Source: Candidatus Obscuribacterales bacterium
GTDB lineage: Bacteria; Cyanobacteriota; Vampirovibrionia; Obscuribacterales; Obscuribacteraceae
NCBI GenBank assembly: GCA_021732085.1
Contig: JAKFVQ010000025.1
Location: forward strand, 62,001-126,000
Direction: 5' to 3'
DNA length: 64,000 nt
Both the position numbers and the translations under genes were made by a program. Of the stretch, positions 1 through 8,563 are shown piece by piece. The notes under the pieces were generated by a model that saw only the letters and a program-made list of their open reading frames with translations, was not told the origin of the DNA and ran no database searches. How positions within the stretch are numbered: position 1 is the stretch's first letter; each line of letters opens with the position of its first letter.

Positions 1-1800
1 GTTGCGGAAATCGGCTTTCTTACCATTGTTATCCGTCAATGTTGCATGGTCCATAACTTGCAAAAGGATTGCAAAAAGATCCGGGTGAGCCTTTTCGATT
101 TCATCAAGGACGAGCACCGAATGCGGTGTGCGAATAATCGCATCCGTGAGCAACCCGCCTTGATCGAATCCCACGTATCCCGGAGGCGCACCAATCAATC
201 TTGATACGGTGTGCTTCTCCATATATTCACTCATATCAAAGCGCAGGAATTGCACGCCCAAGACACGAGCCAATTGCTTCGCGAGTTCTGTTTTACCAAC
301 ACCAGTTGGTCCCGAGAAAAGAAAGGAGCCGACCGGTTTATTCTCATTTCCAAGACCGGACCTAGAAAGCTTTATTGATCGAACAACTTGCTCGATTGCG
401 TGGTCCTGCCCGAAGAGCACAGCCTTCAATTCCATCTCCAACTGCTGCAAACGTACTTTGTCGGATGCAGAAACTGTTTCAGTAGGTATCTTTGCCGTTC
501 CAGCAACAACCGCTTCCACGTCCGCCACAGTCACATTGCGTACGGGTCGCTCCTCTTCCGGCAGCAACTTCACTATCGCTCCAGCTTCATCGATAGTATC
601 GATAGCTTTGTCTGGAAGAAAACGATCAAAAATGTACTTAGCCGAGAGTTCGGCTGCGGCCGCGAGTGCATCTTCTTCGTACTTAACTTTATGGTGCTCT
701 TCGTAATGCGTTTGAAGCCCCTTCAAAATCTTCAAGGTATCTTCGACGCTTGGTTCGTGCACTTCAATTTTTTGGAACCGACGCGCAAGAGCCTTATCAC
801 GCTCGAAGGATGCTTTGTATTCCGCATATGTTGTCGAGCCGATGCAACGCAACTCGCCGCTGGCAAGCGCCGGCTTTAGAAGGTTCGACGCATCCATCGT
901 GCCGCCTTCAACTGCTCCAGCTCTTACAATCGTGTGAATCTCATCGATAACGAGAATCACGCCGGGCTTATTCTTCAACGCCTTAAGCACAGCCTTCAAT
1001 CGTTGTTCGAATTGTCCACGAAATTTGGTGCCCGCGATCAACGACCCCATGTCGAGCGCAAAAACTTCCACACCTTTCAGGGGTTCAGGCACTTCGCCTC
1101 GCCAAATCTTCAGCGCCAATCCTTCTGCAATCGCCGTTTTACCAACGCCAGGTTCGCCTACATAAACGGGATTGTTCTTGCGCCTTCTGCACAGAATCTG
1201 AATTGTTCTTTTGACTTCATTCTCACGTCCAATGAGCGGATCGATTTTGCTTTCCTTCGCCCGATCAATTAAATTGACAGTGAAATTCTTGAGGGGGTCA
1301 GTGACTTTCTCATCCCCGCCCGCACCTGGACCACCGCCAACCTCAGCGGGCTCATCAGCTTCGCCTTCCAGCTTCGAGATTCCATGCGAAATATAATTCA
1401 GCACATCAAGCCGAGAGATGCCTTGTTTTTGCAACAGGTAAACTGCAAATGAACGCGGCTCATCAAAAATCGCCGCCAATATATTGCCACCATCTATGGT
1501 GGACTGTCCGGAAGACACGGCTTGCGTCGCGGCACGATTCAATACGCGCTCGAACGATGCGCTCGACTCAGGATCAAACGTCACTCCGGCAGGGAGCGTC
1601 TCCAATCGGGAGCTCATGAACTCATCGAGTTCTTCCTTTATTGGCTCAAGCCTGGCTCCACAATTCAGCAATACGTCCGAACCGGTTTTTTCAGAAAGCA
1701 ATGCATACAAAATGTGCTCAAGCGTCACATATTCATGCCGCCGCTTTTGCGCTTCTTGGTACGCACTTTCCAAAGTCTTCTGAAATTCTGCACTTAACAT
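1..1800 (-). CDS. clpA: ATP-dependent Clp protease ATP-binding subunit ClpA (3' end outside window)
   Basis: AAA+ unfoldase that feeds substrates to ClpP in the cytosol. 600 codons are visible and the C-terminus lies beyond the left edge. It starts [20 protein letters not shown], a Clp N-domain. The first AAA module has Walker A GEPGVGKT near residue 215 and a Walker B ending in VIDEIHT. The second has GPTGVGKT near residue 495 and [11 protein letters not shown]. The linker between the two modules is short and lacks the UVR-containing middle domain of ClpC, and clpS lies 95 bp upstream in the same direction, so ClpA rather than ClpC. Start is the ATG at 1800. Confidence 0.96.
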   Translation of the reverse strand, partial: MLSAEFQKTLESAYQEAQKRRHEYVTLEHILYALLSEKTGSDVLLNCGARLEPIKEELDEFMSSRLETLPAGVTFDPESSASFERVLNRAATQAVSSGQSTIDGGNILAAIFDEPRSFAVYLLQKQGISRLDVLNYISHGISKLEGEADEPAEVGGGPGAGGDEKVTDPLKNFTVNLIDRAKESKIDPLIGRENEVKRTIQILCRRRKNNPVYVGEPGVGKTAIAEGLALKIWRGEVPEPLKGVEVFALDMGSLIAGTKFRGQFEQRLKAVLKALKNKPGVILVIDEIHTIVRAGAVEGGTMDASNLLKPALASGELRCIGSTTYAEYKASFERDKALARRFQKIEVHEPSVEDTLKILKGLQTHYEEHHKVKYEEDALAAAAELSAKYIFDRFLPDKAIDTIDEAGAIVKLLPEEERPVRNVTVADVEAVVAGTAKIPTETVSASDKVRLQQLEMELKAVLFGQDHAIEQVVRSIKLSRSGLGNENKPVGSFLFSGPTGVGKTELAKQLARVLGVQFLRFDMSEYMEKHTVSRLIGAPPGYVGFDQGGLLTDAIIRTPHSVLVLDEIEKAHPDLFAILLQVMDHATLTDNNGKKADFRN

Positions 1801-1895
1801 AGTATTCTCTCTTAGCTTTCGCTTCTTATCACTGCCCGTAAAAGCTTTTCCTAGGCTCTTCGCCCACAATCGGAGCTGTTTAAAAATCCCAATGG

Positions 1896-2231
1896 CTATT
1901 CTTGCTCCATGGTGCACAGTAGCGGAAATTGGTAGGCTCGCGCCATCGCAGTCACTTTGTTAATTTTGGACTCGGCAATTTCGAAAGTAAAAACACCAGC
2001 AACACCGATTCCCTTATGATGCACTTCCATCATAATGTGCTGCGCCACCTGCTCGTCCTTGTGGAAAACGCTCATCAAAATGAAGACCACGAATTCCATG
2101 CTGGTGTAATCATCATTATGTAAGAGTACTTTGAAAAGCGGAGGCTTCTCCACCTTTTTTTTAGTCTCGGTAGCTACACCAGTGGAACCCTCGGAATCAT
2201 CATCGTCGTCCTCATCTTCCCAATCCGGCAT
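1896..2231 (-). CDS. clpS: ATP-dependent Clp protease adaptor ClpS
   Basis: Adaptor that docks on the ClpA N-domain and delivers N-degron substrates. 111 aa. After an acidic, disordered N-terminus (a run of D/E near residues 5-13) comes the ClpS core: [17 protein letters not shown], with the N-degron-binding Asn-Asp pair, then [17 protein letters not shown]. Length and motifs are normal for the family. It is the first gene of a clpS-clpA pair with 95 bp between them. A 9-bp inverted repeat lies about 63-99 bp upstream of the start and could be a regulatory or leader structure. Confidence 0.96.
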   Translation of the reverse strand: MPDWEDEDDDDDSEGSTGVATETKKKVEKPPLFKVLLHNDDYTSMEFVVFILMSVFHKDEQVAQHIMMEVHHKGIGVAGVFTFEIAESKINKVTAMARAYQFPLLCTMEQE

Positions 2232-2601
2232 TCTCGTTCCAATCTGTTCTAGGTAAAAGCAAAGAGTTTTGAATCATTAGCACTGGGAGCTTCTGGCAAA
2301 TTCCGGCGCTTTCCTAAGGATAATTTGCCACGCAGCTCGACAGACTAGCCGTCCACAAACTCTTTCCGATCTAAATTATGCCAGATGGAAGAGCGGCGGC
2401 TTAAAATCCTGCAACAATCTCGCGAAAGGGTATCTTAGCTGGGATTTCGACTCTTGGTTGCTGAGTCCTCAAATGGCTTCCAGTTGGCGCTTCCGATAGA
2501 TTAAGGGGTCTTAACTGGACCTCTTGGCAATTATTCATAAAAATAAGACGTAGGGAGTTGGATGCTGAAGCTCAAGTCGGACGCAGTCCGAAGGATCGAC
2601 T
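2232..2601. other. 370-bp divergent intergenic region with 9-bp inverted repeat
   Basis: No convincing gene. It separates clpS (minus) from the secreted protein at 2602 (plus), so it must hold both promoters. The clearest structure is a perfect inverted repeat, TGGCAAATT at 2294-2302 and AATTTGCCA at 2322-2330, separated by 19 nt and lying 63-99 bp ahead of clpS. It could be a leader hairpin or a widely spaced operator. No strong sigma-70 boxes were identified with confidence. Confidence 0.4.
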
Positions 2602-3378
2602 ATGCAGACAAATCCACGCCGTTTCACTACGAAAAAAATTCTGTGCCTGCTTGCAGCAACTATCTCGGTCCAATTGGGTTGGGCTCAAAATTGCACTGCC
2701 GGAGGACCCACATCTGAGGACAGCTCGCCACCGAACACTTCCTACACGCCCTTGATCATCCCAGCCGATGCCCTTGCACGAGGGATTAGCATGAGTGGTG
2801 ATGCCAAACTTTATCGGATCGCAGATTCGCACTATCGGATGGGATGCGGCTCGTGCCTGATTCATGCGGATGGACCGATGCGAATCGAGACTTGCAAGAC
2901 CAGCATCTTAATTCGAGAAGGCGCCAGCATCGTCATCTGCACGCGGAAGGACGTGACACGCGTTTTGAATCTCAGCGACAAGCATCGTGACAGCGTAAGA
3001 GTCTTGCTCGACAAACATCACCTAACTTTAAATCCAGGAGAAGAGGTTGGAATAGTTGGTTCGCAAGCCGAAGAACCAGAAAAAATCGCGACTGAAAAAT
3101 CGATACGTTATCGGAAGGCGACAACAACAAAAGCCGCTGGCTACAACATAGTCATATTCGAATTTTCGCTAGCCGATGCCCTCAAGAATTGTTTGATATT
3201 CAAACAGCTCACAGAATCGAAGTCTCCGGTTGATAAAGTCTTGCTGTCAGAGATCATAAAGACAGCAGCAGCCGTAAATACAATGTTCGATAAGAGCCAC
3301 GGCAAGTACACCAATGGCGAGCCCGCTGACGAAGCTGGAAAAACTCGCGTTGCCAGCAAAAAGTCCAAGACTTCCTAG
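2602..3378 (+). CDS. Secreted protein with FecR-like beta domain, unknown function
   Basis: 258 aa, starting with a signal peptide (KKILCLLAATISVQLGWAQ). The start ATG follows AAGGA at a normal distance. Residues about 60-155 read like a FecR-type beta domain (a 'GxxLIHADGPMRIET...ILIREGASIVI...LNPGEEVGIVG' pattern). The same pattern and the following alpha-helical tail (FSLADAL...IIKTAAAVN) recur in the C-terminus of the glycine-rich protein at the right edge of this window (61766-64000), so the two look like members of one exported family. Function unknown; FecR-like is my inference from pattern only. Confidence 0.75.
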   Translation: MQTNPRRFTTKKILCLLAATISVQLGWAQNCTAGGPTSEDSSPPNTSYTPLIIPADALARGISMSGDAKLYRIADSHYRMGCGSCLIHADGPMRIETCKTSILIREGASIVICTRKDVTRVLNLSDKHRDSVRVLLDKHHLTLNPGEEVGIVGSQAEEPEKIATEKSIRYRKATTTKAAGYNIVIFEFSLADALKNCLIFKQLTESKSPVDKVLLSEIIKTAAAVNTMFDKSHGKYTNGEPADEAGKTRVASKKSKTS

Positions 3379-3745
3379 ACAGCCTATAATACGCAAAACT
3401 CGACCGGAGCTGCAAATCAGCAGGGGTTCGGGCAGGCAGCATTTTCCTGTTCCCTCAGCGGATTCTTCGATTAGGCGGAAATCGACTCGCAGGGCCTGAC
3501 ACTGGCCTAGAACTAGCACCGAGGATATACGCTCGGCGTACAGCGACATTCGTATGTATACTGATTAGACATGCCCATAGAGTGGAATAAAAATTGCGGC
3601 ATTGCGCGATTGAAGCCAGTTTGCACGTCCGATAAGAGTCGAATTTCGAAGAAAAGCGACGCTGAAGGGCGAGATTTAGCAAACAGCAATTAAGGCGATC
3701 CGCCTCCCACGCAATCCTGAAAGCAAAACACGCGGAGAAAAGCAC
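3379..3745. other. 367-bp intergenic region before ku
   Basis: No supported gene on either strand. A short hairpin (CCGAG 3519-3523 with CTCGG 3532-3536) is present. The last bases hold the ku ribosome binding site GGAG (3735-3738), seven bases before the ATG. Promoter boxes could not be assigned confidently. Confidence 0.35.
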
Positions 3746-4570
3746 ATGGCTGCAAGAGCGATTTGGACTGGTGTCATCACATTCGGAATGGTCAGCATTC
3801 CAATCAAACTGTACTCTGCGACGGAAAGCAAAGACATTTCTTTCAATCAATTGCACTCAGAATGCAAATCCCGCATTCGCGAATTTAAATTCTGCCCGAC
3901 TTGCGATCGCAAACTCGAGTCTGAAGAAATCGAGAAAGGTTATGAATACACCAAAGGGCAGTACGTGATCATGTCGAAGGAAGACATGGAGAAAGTACCG
4001 ATGCCGAACAAGAACACCATCGAAATATCTTCCTTCATCAAACATGACGAAATCGATCCTGTGTTCTACGAAAAAACTTATTACATCGAGCCGACAGAAG
4101 CTGCAACCAAGCCGTTCGCTCTCTTCATGAAAGCAATCAGAGAGAAAGGTATGACAGCAATTGCTACATTGACGCTGAGAACAAAAGAGAGGCTCGTCGC
4201 GCTTCGTCCGATGGATGGAACTTTGCTTTGCAGTACACTCCTTTATCCTGACGAAATTCGCGTGACAAAAGGAAAGGAAATTCCGGACGTCGCTGTTTCA
4301 GATAAGGAACTCGGAATGGCATCGATGTTGATCGACATGATGACCCAAGAATTTGCTCCAGAAAATTACACCGATCACTATCGTGAAGCTCTCTTGAAGA
4401 TTATCGAAGCGAAGTTGGAAGGTAAGGAACTTGTAGAAGTTGCTGCGCCGCCAGCAGGAAAAGTTGTGGACTTGATGGATGCGCTTGCTGCCAGCATGGA
4501 AAAGATGAAGGCGGAAAAAGCAGAGAAAGCTCAAAAAACTGGAAAACAGAAGGCAGCCGCTACCGGCTAA
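3746..4570 (+). CDS. ku: Non-homologous end joining protein Ku
   Basis: Bacterial Ku binds DNA double-strand ends as a homodimer and recruits LigD. 274 aa, the usual size. It starts MAARAIWTGVITFGMVSIPIKLYSATE, the family signature, followed by KFCPTCDRKLE and GYEYTKGQYVIMSKEDMEKVP. The C-terminal tail is rich in Lys and Ala (residues about 240-274), as in other bacterial Ku proteins where it adds DNA affinity. The start ATG has a clear GGAG site. ligD follows after 6 bp, so the two are co-transcribed. Confidence 0.97.
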   Translation: MAARAIWTGVITFGMVSIPIKLYSATESKDISFNQLHSECKSRIREFKFCPTCDRKLESEEIEKGYEYTKGQYVIMSKEDMEKVPMPNKNTIEISSFIKHDEIDPVFYEKTYYIEPTEAATKPFALFMKAIREKGMTAIATLTLRTKERLVALRPMDGTLLCSTLLYPDEIRVTKGKEIPDVAVSDKELGMASMLIDMMTQEFAPENYTDHYREALLKIIEAKLEGKELVEVAAPPAGKVVDLMDALAASMEKMKAEKAEKAQKTGKQKAAATG

Positions 4571-4576
4571 TAATCA

Positions 4577-7084
4577 TTGGTTCAAGACGAACAGAAGAAA
4601 GAGAGCAAAGAGGCGGGCGCTGCCAGCAACGCCAAGAGACTCTACTTGCCACAGTTTCTCAGTCCCATGCTGGCGACGCCGACGGAAAAAGCCTTCACTC
4701 GCGATGGTTGGATCTATGAACCAAAGCTGGATGGCATTCGTGCACTGGCATATGTGACAGCTGAATCCACTGAGTTGTTTTCGCGAACAGGCAAAAGAAT
4801 TTCAGCACAGTATCCTGCGCTTGCAGCTGCACTTCCGCAGCAAGTCACGGGCGACATTATATTGGACGGAGAAATAGTTGCTCTCAACTCTCACGGACGT
4901 CCATCGTTGCAAATGCTTCAGCAGCGAATGAATCTGCTAAAAGTATCCGACATTCAGCGAATGGAAGAACGCATACCTGTCCACTTTTTCGTTTTCGATA
5001 TTCTTCATGCTGATGGTCACAGCCTCCTAAGATGCCCACTTCTTGAACGGAAAGAATTGCTACGCAAGCATGTCCATCCAGACAAAAACATCGTAATACT
5101 CAAGTACTTCGAAGATGATGGAATAGGTGCATATCAAGCAAGTGTAGAAATCGGATTCGAAGGCATCGTTGCCAAACGCGCACTCAGTCACTACGAAGTA
5201 GGCAGGCGCTCACCATCATGGGTGAAAGTGAAGGCGCTTCGCAGCGGTGAATTTCTGATCGCAGGATATAGTCCGGGGCAGGGATCGCGCTCGGCGTGGT
5301 TCGGCTCTTTAGTTCTTGCATACTACGACGATGACAACAACCTAACTTACGCCGGAAGCGTCGGAACCGGATTCGATACCAAAACTTTAAACGAATTGGT
5401 TCGGGTGATGAAGCCGCTTGAAATTAAAAAATGTCCTTTCAAAAAGAGACCAGAGGATAAAAAGGATGCGATCTGGCTTCAGCCGGATCTAGTCGCAGAA
5501 ATCAAATTTATGGACTGGACAGGTGATAAGCATTTACGCGATCCTGTTTTTCTTCACTTGCGAACAGACATCGAACCGTCAACTGTCCGAGTTGTTAATG
5601 CAATATCGAATGTGGAACTGGACAATCTGGAAGAACTCCGTGCGATCGAAGAAGCAAAGTTTGCAAGTAAGCGCAGCATGCCCGCTATACCAAGAATCGC
5701 CGAATCGAATCCCTCAATGGGAGCGCAGCCTTCCAGCCTGCTTCGAAAAGAAAGCGGACCAAGCTCACAGTCAACTTCAGGGAATGAAGATTCCACCACC
5801 GGAGTGCAAGCAGAAAACGAACTGAACACAGTGACCACCGAATCAGATGCAGCAATGGGTGCGCAAGCTTCCAGAAAAGAAAACGAATTGAGAAGCGCGC
5901 CTTCATCGTCTGACGCAACAATGGGAGCGCAGGCCTCCAGCCTGCTCCGGAGAGAAAACGACGCAAGCCCACAAGGCACATCCAACGAATCAATCCCCTT
6001 CAGCGAAACAGAACCAGGCTGCCACTTCGACGAACCTGACGAACAGATTTTCGCGAGGCAACAAACTGAGTTCCTCGGTCCAGAACTAAAAGTACAAATA
6101 GACAATGTGCTAAATCAGCTTTCAGGCAAAGAACTAAAACTCACACTGCGATCCGCGCAGCATGACATTCCATTGACGAATCTTAATAAGATTCTCTTCC
6201 CACCACTAGATGGACATCCAGCTGTCACAAAGCGAGACTTCCTCCGACTCATCGCTACGCTATCCCCACTAATTCTTACTCAAATTGCGCATCGTCCACT
6301 TACCATGATTCGCGCACCAAGCGGAATTCGCGCGCGCAACTTCTTCCAAAAGCACTGGCATCTTGATTTACCCGATTTTTTCGAAACAGTGCAGCTCAAA
6401 GACGAGCAACCAGCAAAGAAAGACTACATCGTCTGCAACAACCTGCAAACGCTGCTTTTTCTGGCGCAGCATAATATCATCGAGTACCACACCTTTCTTT
6501 CGCGTTGCCAGCCGGACATGCGCCTCTATGACTTGCCGGATTATCTTGTATTCGATATCGACTATCACAAAGAAGATGACAACGTAAAAGACAAACTGGA
6601 TCGCGAAGCATTCAAGAAAACGCGCGAGGCTGCGCATATCGTCCACCAGACCCTAAAATCGCTCGGACTAACAGCCTTCCTAAAAACATCCGGTCGAAAT
6701 GGATTACATATATACGTACCAATCAAAACTGAGTTCGATTTCGATGACGTAAAGACTCTTTCAGAAACGATTGCAAAACACATCGAGAAAGATGCCGGCG
6801 CGTTAATCAACACTAACTCAGTCGCGGCGCGAAACCAGAAGAAGGTTTTTCTTGACTATCATGCCAATTCCAAGGGCAGATCGATAGCGGTTCCATATAC
6901 ACCACGCTTGAGTGCGCAAGCAACAGTCTCCACTCCGATTACGTGGGATGAGCTGGACAACATTTATCCAGATGAATTCAATCAACACACGATTAGAGAT
7001 CGGTTACTGAGCAAAGGCGATATATGGAAAGATCTGATGCAATATCGAGAGGATCTCTCGCGCCGCTTCATGCGCCGCTCTTAG
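4577..7084 (+). CDS. ligD: ATP-dependent DNA ligase LigD with LIG-POL architecture and repeat-bearing linker
   Basis: End-joining ligase/polymerase working with Ku. 835 aa. The N-terminal ligase domain has motif I as EPKLDGIRAL with the adenylated Lys at residue 50, and later GFEGIVAKR and WVKVKA. The C-terminal primase-polymerase domain (about 530-835) has VFDIDYH and SGRNGLHIYVPI plus LDYHANSKGRSIAVPY. The order is ligase first, polymerase second, as in Bacillus, and no phosphoesterase domain is seen. The linker (about 375-500) carries three copies of the MGAQASSLLR-E element at residues 381, 427 (shortened) and 449. Start is TTG at 4577; there is no strong Shine-Dalgarno, so coupling to ku is likely. 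Confidence 0.95.
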   Translation: MVQDEQKKESKEAGAASNAKRLYLPQFLSPMLATPTEKAFTRDGWIYEPKLDGIRALAYVTAESTELFSRTGKRISAQYPALAAALPQQVTGDIILDGEIVALNSHGRPSLQMLQQRMNLLKVSDIQRMEERIPVHFFVFDILHADGHSLLRCPLLERKELLRKHVHPDKNIVILKYFEDDGIGAYQASVEIGFEGIVAKRALSHYEVGRRSPSWVKVKALRSGEFLIAGYSPGQGSRSAWFGSLVLAYYDDDNNLTYAGSVGTGFDTKTLNELVRVMKPLEIKKCPFKKRPEDKKDAIWLQPDLVAEIKFMDWTGDKHLRDPVFLHLRTDIEPSTVRVVNAISNVELDNLEELRAIEEAKFASKRSMPAIPRIAESNPSMGAQPSSLLRKESGPSSQSTSGNEDSTTGVQAENELNTVTTESDAAMGAQASRKENELRSAPSSSDATMGAQASSLLRRENDASPQGTSNESIPFSETEPGCHFDEPDEQIFARQQTEFLGPELKVQIDNVLNQLSGKELKLTLRSAQHDIPLTNLNKILFPPLDGHPAVTKRDFLRLIATLSPLILTQIAHRPLTMIRAPSGIRARNFFQKHWHLDLPDFFETVQLKDEQPAKKDYIVCNNLQTLLFLAQHNIIEYHTFLSRCQPDMRLYDLPDYLVFDIDYHKEDDNVKDKLDREAFKKTREAAHIVHQTLKSLGLTAFLKTSGRNGLHIYVPIKTEFDFDDVKTLSETIAKHIEKDAGALINTNSVAARNQKKVFLDYHANSKGRSIAVPYTPRLSAQATVSTPITWDELDNIYPDEFNQHTIRDRLLSKGDIWKDLMQYREDLSRRFMRRS
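5717..5752 (+). repeat. Dispersed palindromic element, copy 1 (inside ligD)
   Basis: One of at least eight related copies in this window. The core is the imperfect palindrome GCAGGCTTCCAGCCTGC (here with one change) followed by TTCGAAAAG and preceded by ATGGGAGC. In ligD it is translated as MGAQPSSLLRKE in the interdomain linker. Confidence 0.8.
5855..5880 (+). repeat. Dispersed palindromic element, shortened copy 2 (inside ligD)
   Basis: ATGGGTGCGCAAGCTTCCAG followed directly by AAAAGA. It matches the element but lacks the nine bases of the right arm (CCTGCTTCG), an in-frame deletion. It is translated MGAQASRKE in the LigD linker. Confidence 0.7.
5921..5958 (+). repeat. Dispersed palindromic element, copy 3 (inside ligD)
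   Basis: Full-length copy translated MGAQASSLLRRE. It lies 66 bp after copy 2 in the same orientation and frame. Small differences in both arms (GGCCTCC, CTCCGGAG) suggest independent drift. Confidence 0.8.
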
Positions 7085-7462
7085 CCAAATGTATATAGAT
7101 CAGCAATCGCCGACGAAGCAAAACTTGATGATCGCTAACTAAGAACACCATTGATAAATGCGGGACTGTTACATCGCATATTCGCAAAGTGATCAGACCA
7201 TATATCCGCGCAGATATTTCTCTAAGCTTGGAGAAACCGCATTGACAGCGCATCTCATGCAACCTAAAGTGATATACAGCAATTGTTCTTAAGGAGATGA
7301 TCGGCGTCTCTGGACCGCACCCTGCGGTTTCGGTTGATGCTTCGTCAACCCGCAGAGTCTGCTTACAAATGCGGTCTTCGGCCCGTATCTGCTTTGCAGC
7401 TAGGCTCCTCTGCCCTTCCACCACACACCACAATCCTCCTCTTCATCGGGGAATTAGCAGAG
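7085..7462 (+). ncRNA. Candidate retron msr-msd RNA region upstream of the reverse transcriptase
   Basis: 378 bp with no credible protein gene between ligD and the retron-type reverse transcriptase, where a retron ncRNA is expected. It holds a run of hairpins: TTTCTC/GAGAAA at 7217-7236 with AAGCTT inside; ACCGCA/TGCGGT at 7314-7328; GGTTGATG/CGTCAACC (one G-U) at 7332-7350; GCAG/CTGC at 7352-7362; CTGC/GCAG at 7389-7399. A possible long-range pair is GACGAAGCA 7112-7120 with TGCTTCGTC 7338-7346, but I could not establish convincing a1/a2 ends or the branching guanosine, so the boundaries are only those of the gap. Confidence 0.5.
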
Positions 7463-8365
7463 ATGCCATCACTCTCCAAATCGCTTCCAACTATTGCAAA
7501 CATCACTGAACTCGCCGATTTCCTCGGTTTATCAGAATTTGAGCTTAAGAGTTTTTGCTTGCGTCCAAAGAAGTTCTACAACACCTTCGAGCGTGCAAAA
7601 AAATCAGGCAAGGGCACGCGCAAAATAAATGCGCCTTGTGAAAAGCTCAAGACAGTTCAGAAATTGATCAAAGCAAAAATTCTTGATTTGGTCGATGTGC
7701 ACGCCTGTTCAACAGGATACAAGAGGGGCGGCTCAATCGTTGATAACGCACAAGTCCATGTAGGCAAACGCGTATTACTGAACTTGGACATCGAAAACTT
7801 TTTCCCTTCGATATCAATGCCACGAGTGAGCGGACTCTTTTCTGCATTGGGATTTTCGGAAGACGTTGCGATTATGCTCGCTCGCTTGTGCTGCTTTGAG
7901 CATGCCTTGCCGCAGGGCGCACCAACTTCACCCAGCTTAGCCAATATCATCTGCCACAAGCTTGATCGACGCCTCAATGGTTTAGCAGAAAATCGCAGCA
8001 TGCAATACACACGTTATTGCGACGATATCACTCTTTCGAGTGATGAGAACATCGCAAAAGGATTTGTCTCCTTCGTCAAACGAATAATTGCGGAAGAGGG
8101 TTTTTCCGTTAACGAAGAGAAAACCAGAATTTTGACGCGCCGCTCTTGTCAGATAGTTACGGGCCTTGCCGTAAACCAAAAGGTCAATATCCCTAGAGCT
8201 AAGCGTCGACTAGTCCGCGCGGCCTTCCATCGCGCCGCGAAAGACTCATCGGTCGGCGAATCTGAGCGAAAACGGCTAGAGGGGTTTGCCGCCTTCATAG
8301 AAATGATTAAACGCTGCCAGCTGAAGAGCAGAAAGGCTTCCAGGCTGCGTCAGCGGCGGGCATAG
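7463..8365 (+). CDS. Retron-type reverse transcriptase
   Basis: RNA-directed DNA polymerase that in retrons makes branched msDNA from a neighbouring RNA. 300 aa from ATG 7463; GGGGA lies about 10 nt upstream, and a longer reading frame would overlap the structured RNA region. Visible motifs: the retron-specific NAxxH as NAQVH at 95-99, LDIENFFPSI at 108-117 with the first catalytic Asp, LPQGAPTSPSLAN at 149-161, the YCDD active site at 185-188, and the retron VTG motif (IVTGLAVNQK) at 231-240. There is no intron-maturase or endonuclease domain. The last codons (KASRLRQRRA) are a degenerate, in-frame copy of the dispersed MGAQASSLLR element. No obvious effector gene is adjacent. Confidence 0.9.
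   Translation: MPSLSKSLPTIANITELADFLGLSEFELKSFCLRPKKFYNTFERAKKSGKGTRKINAPCEKLKTVQKLIKAKILDLVDVHACSTGYKRGGSIVDNAQVHVGKRVLLNLDIENFFPSISMPRVSGLFSALGFSEDVAIMLARLCCFEHALPQGAPTSPSLANIICHKLDRRLNGLAENRSMQYTRYCDDITLSSDENIAKGFVSFVKRIIAEEGFSVNEEKTRILTRRSCQIVTGLAVNQKVNIPRAKRRLVRAAFHRAAKDSSVGESERKRLEGFAAFIEMIKRCQLKSRKASRLRQRRA
8332..8352 (+). repeat. Degenerate dispersed palindromic element at the 3' end of the RT gene
   Basis: AGGCTTCCAGGCTGCGTC here matches the element core AGGCTTCCAGCCTGCTTC at 16 of 18 positions. It is in the same reading frame as the other coding copies and supplies the C-terminal tail of the reverse transcriptase. Confidence 0.5.
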
Positions 8366-8387
8366 CCTGATCCGCCTGCCGACCGCC

Positions 8388-8407
8388 GGTCTTGCCGCCG
8401 CAAGACC
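8388..8407 (+). terminator. Perfect 8-bp hairpin after the RT gene
   Basis: GGTCTTGC (8388-8395) and GCAAGACC (8400-8407) form a perfect stem with a four-base loop, 22 bp past the RT stop. There is no T-run after it, so it is either a weak terminator or a 3'-end RNA stabiliser. Confidence 0.4.
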
Positions 8408-8563
8408 TTGCGCAACTAGCGTTAAGCCCAGGTCTAATCCTTGGTCACTCATATTTTGCCTGTAAAAAGGGCACATTTATATTGGACGCGGCCTTGTTGC
8501 GCCCAATGTAGCCAAAATGGTACCTTTGTTTATGGTCCAGCCGCCCCCGGAGCTACCGACCCT

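Noticed and set aside
5554..6105. Minus-strand reading frame across the ligD linker
   Set aside because: Produced by the MGAQ elements being stop-free in antisense (LRSRLEACAP); no ribosome site.
7112..7346. 9-nt pair GACGAAGCA/TGCTTCGTC as the retron a1/a2 stem
   Set aside because: The right arm is part of a stronger local hairpin and the match does not extend, so it may be chance.
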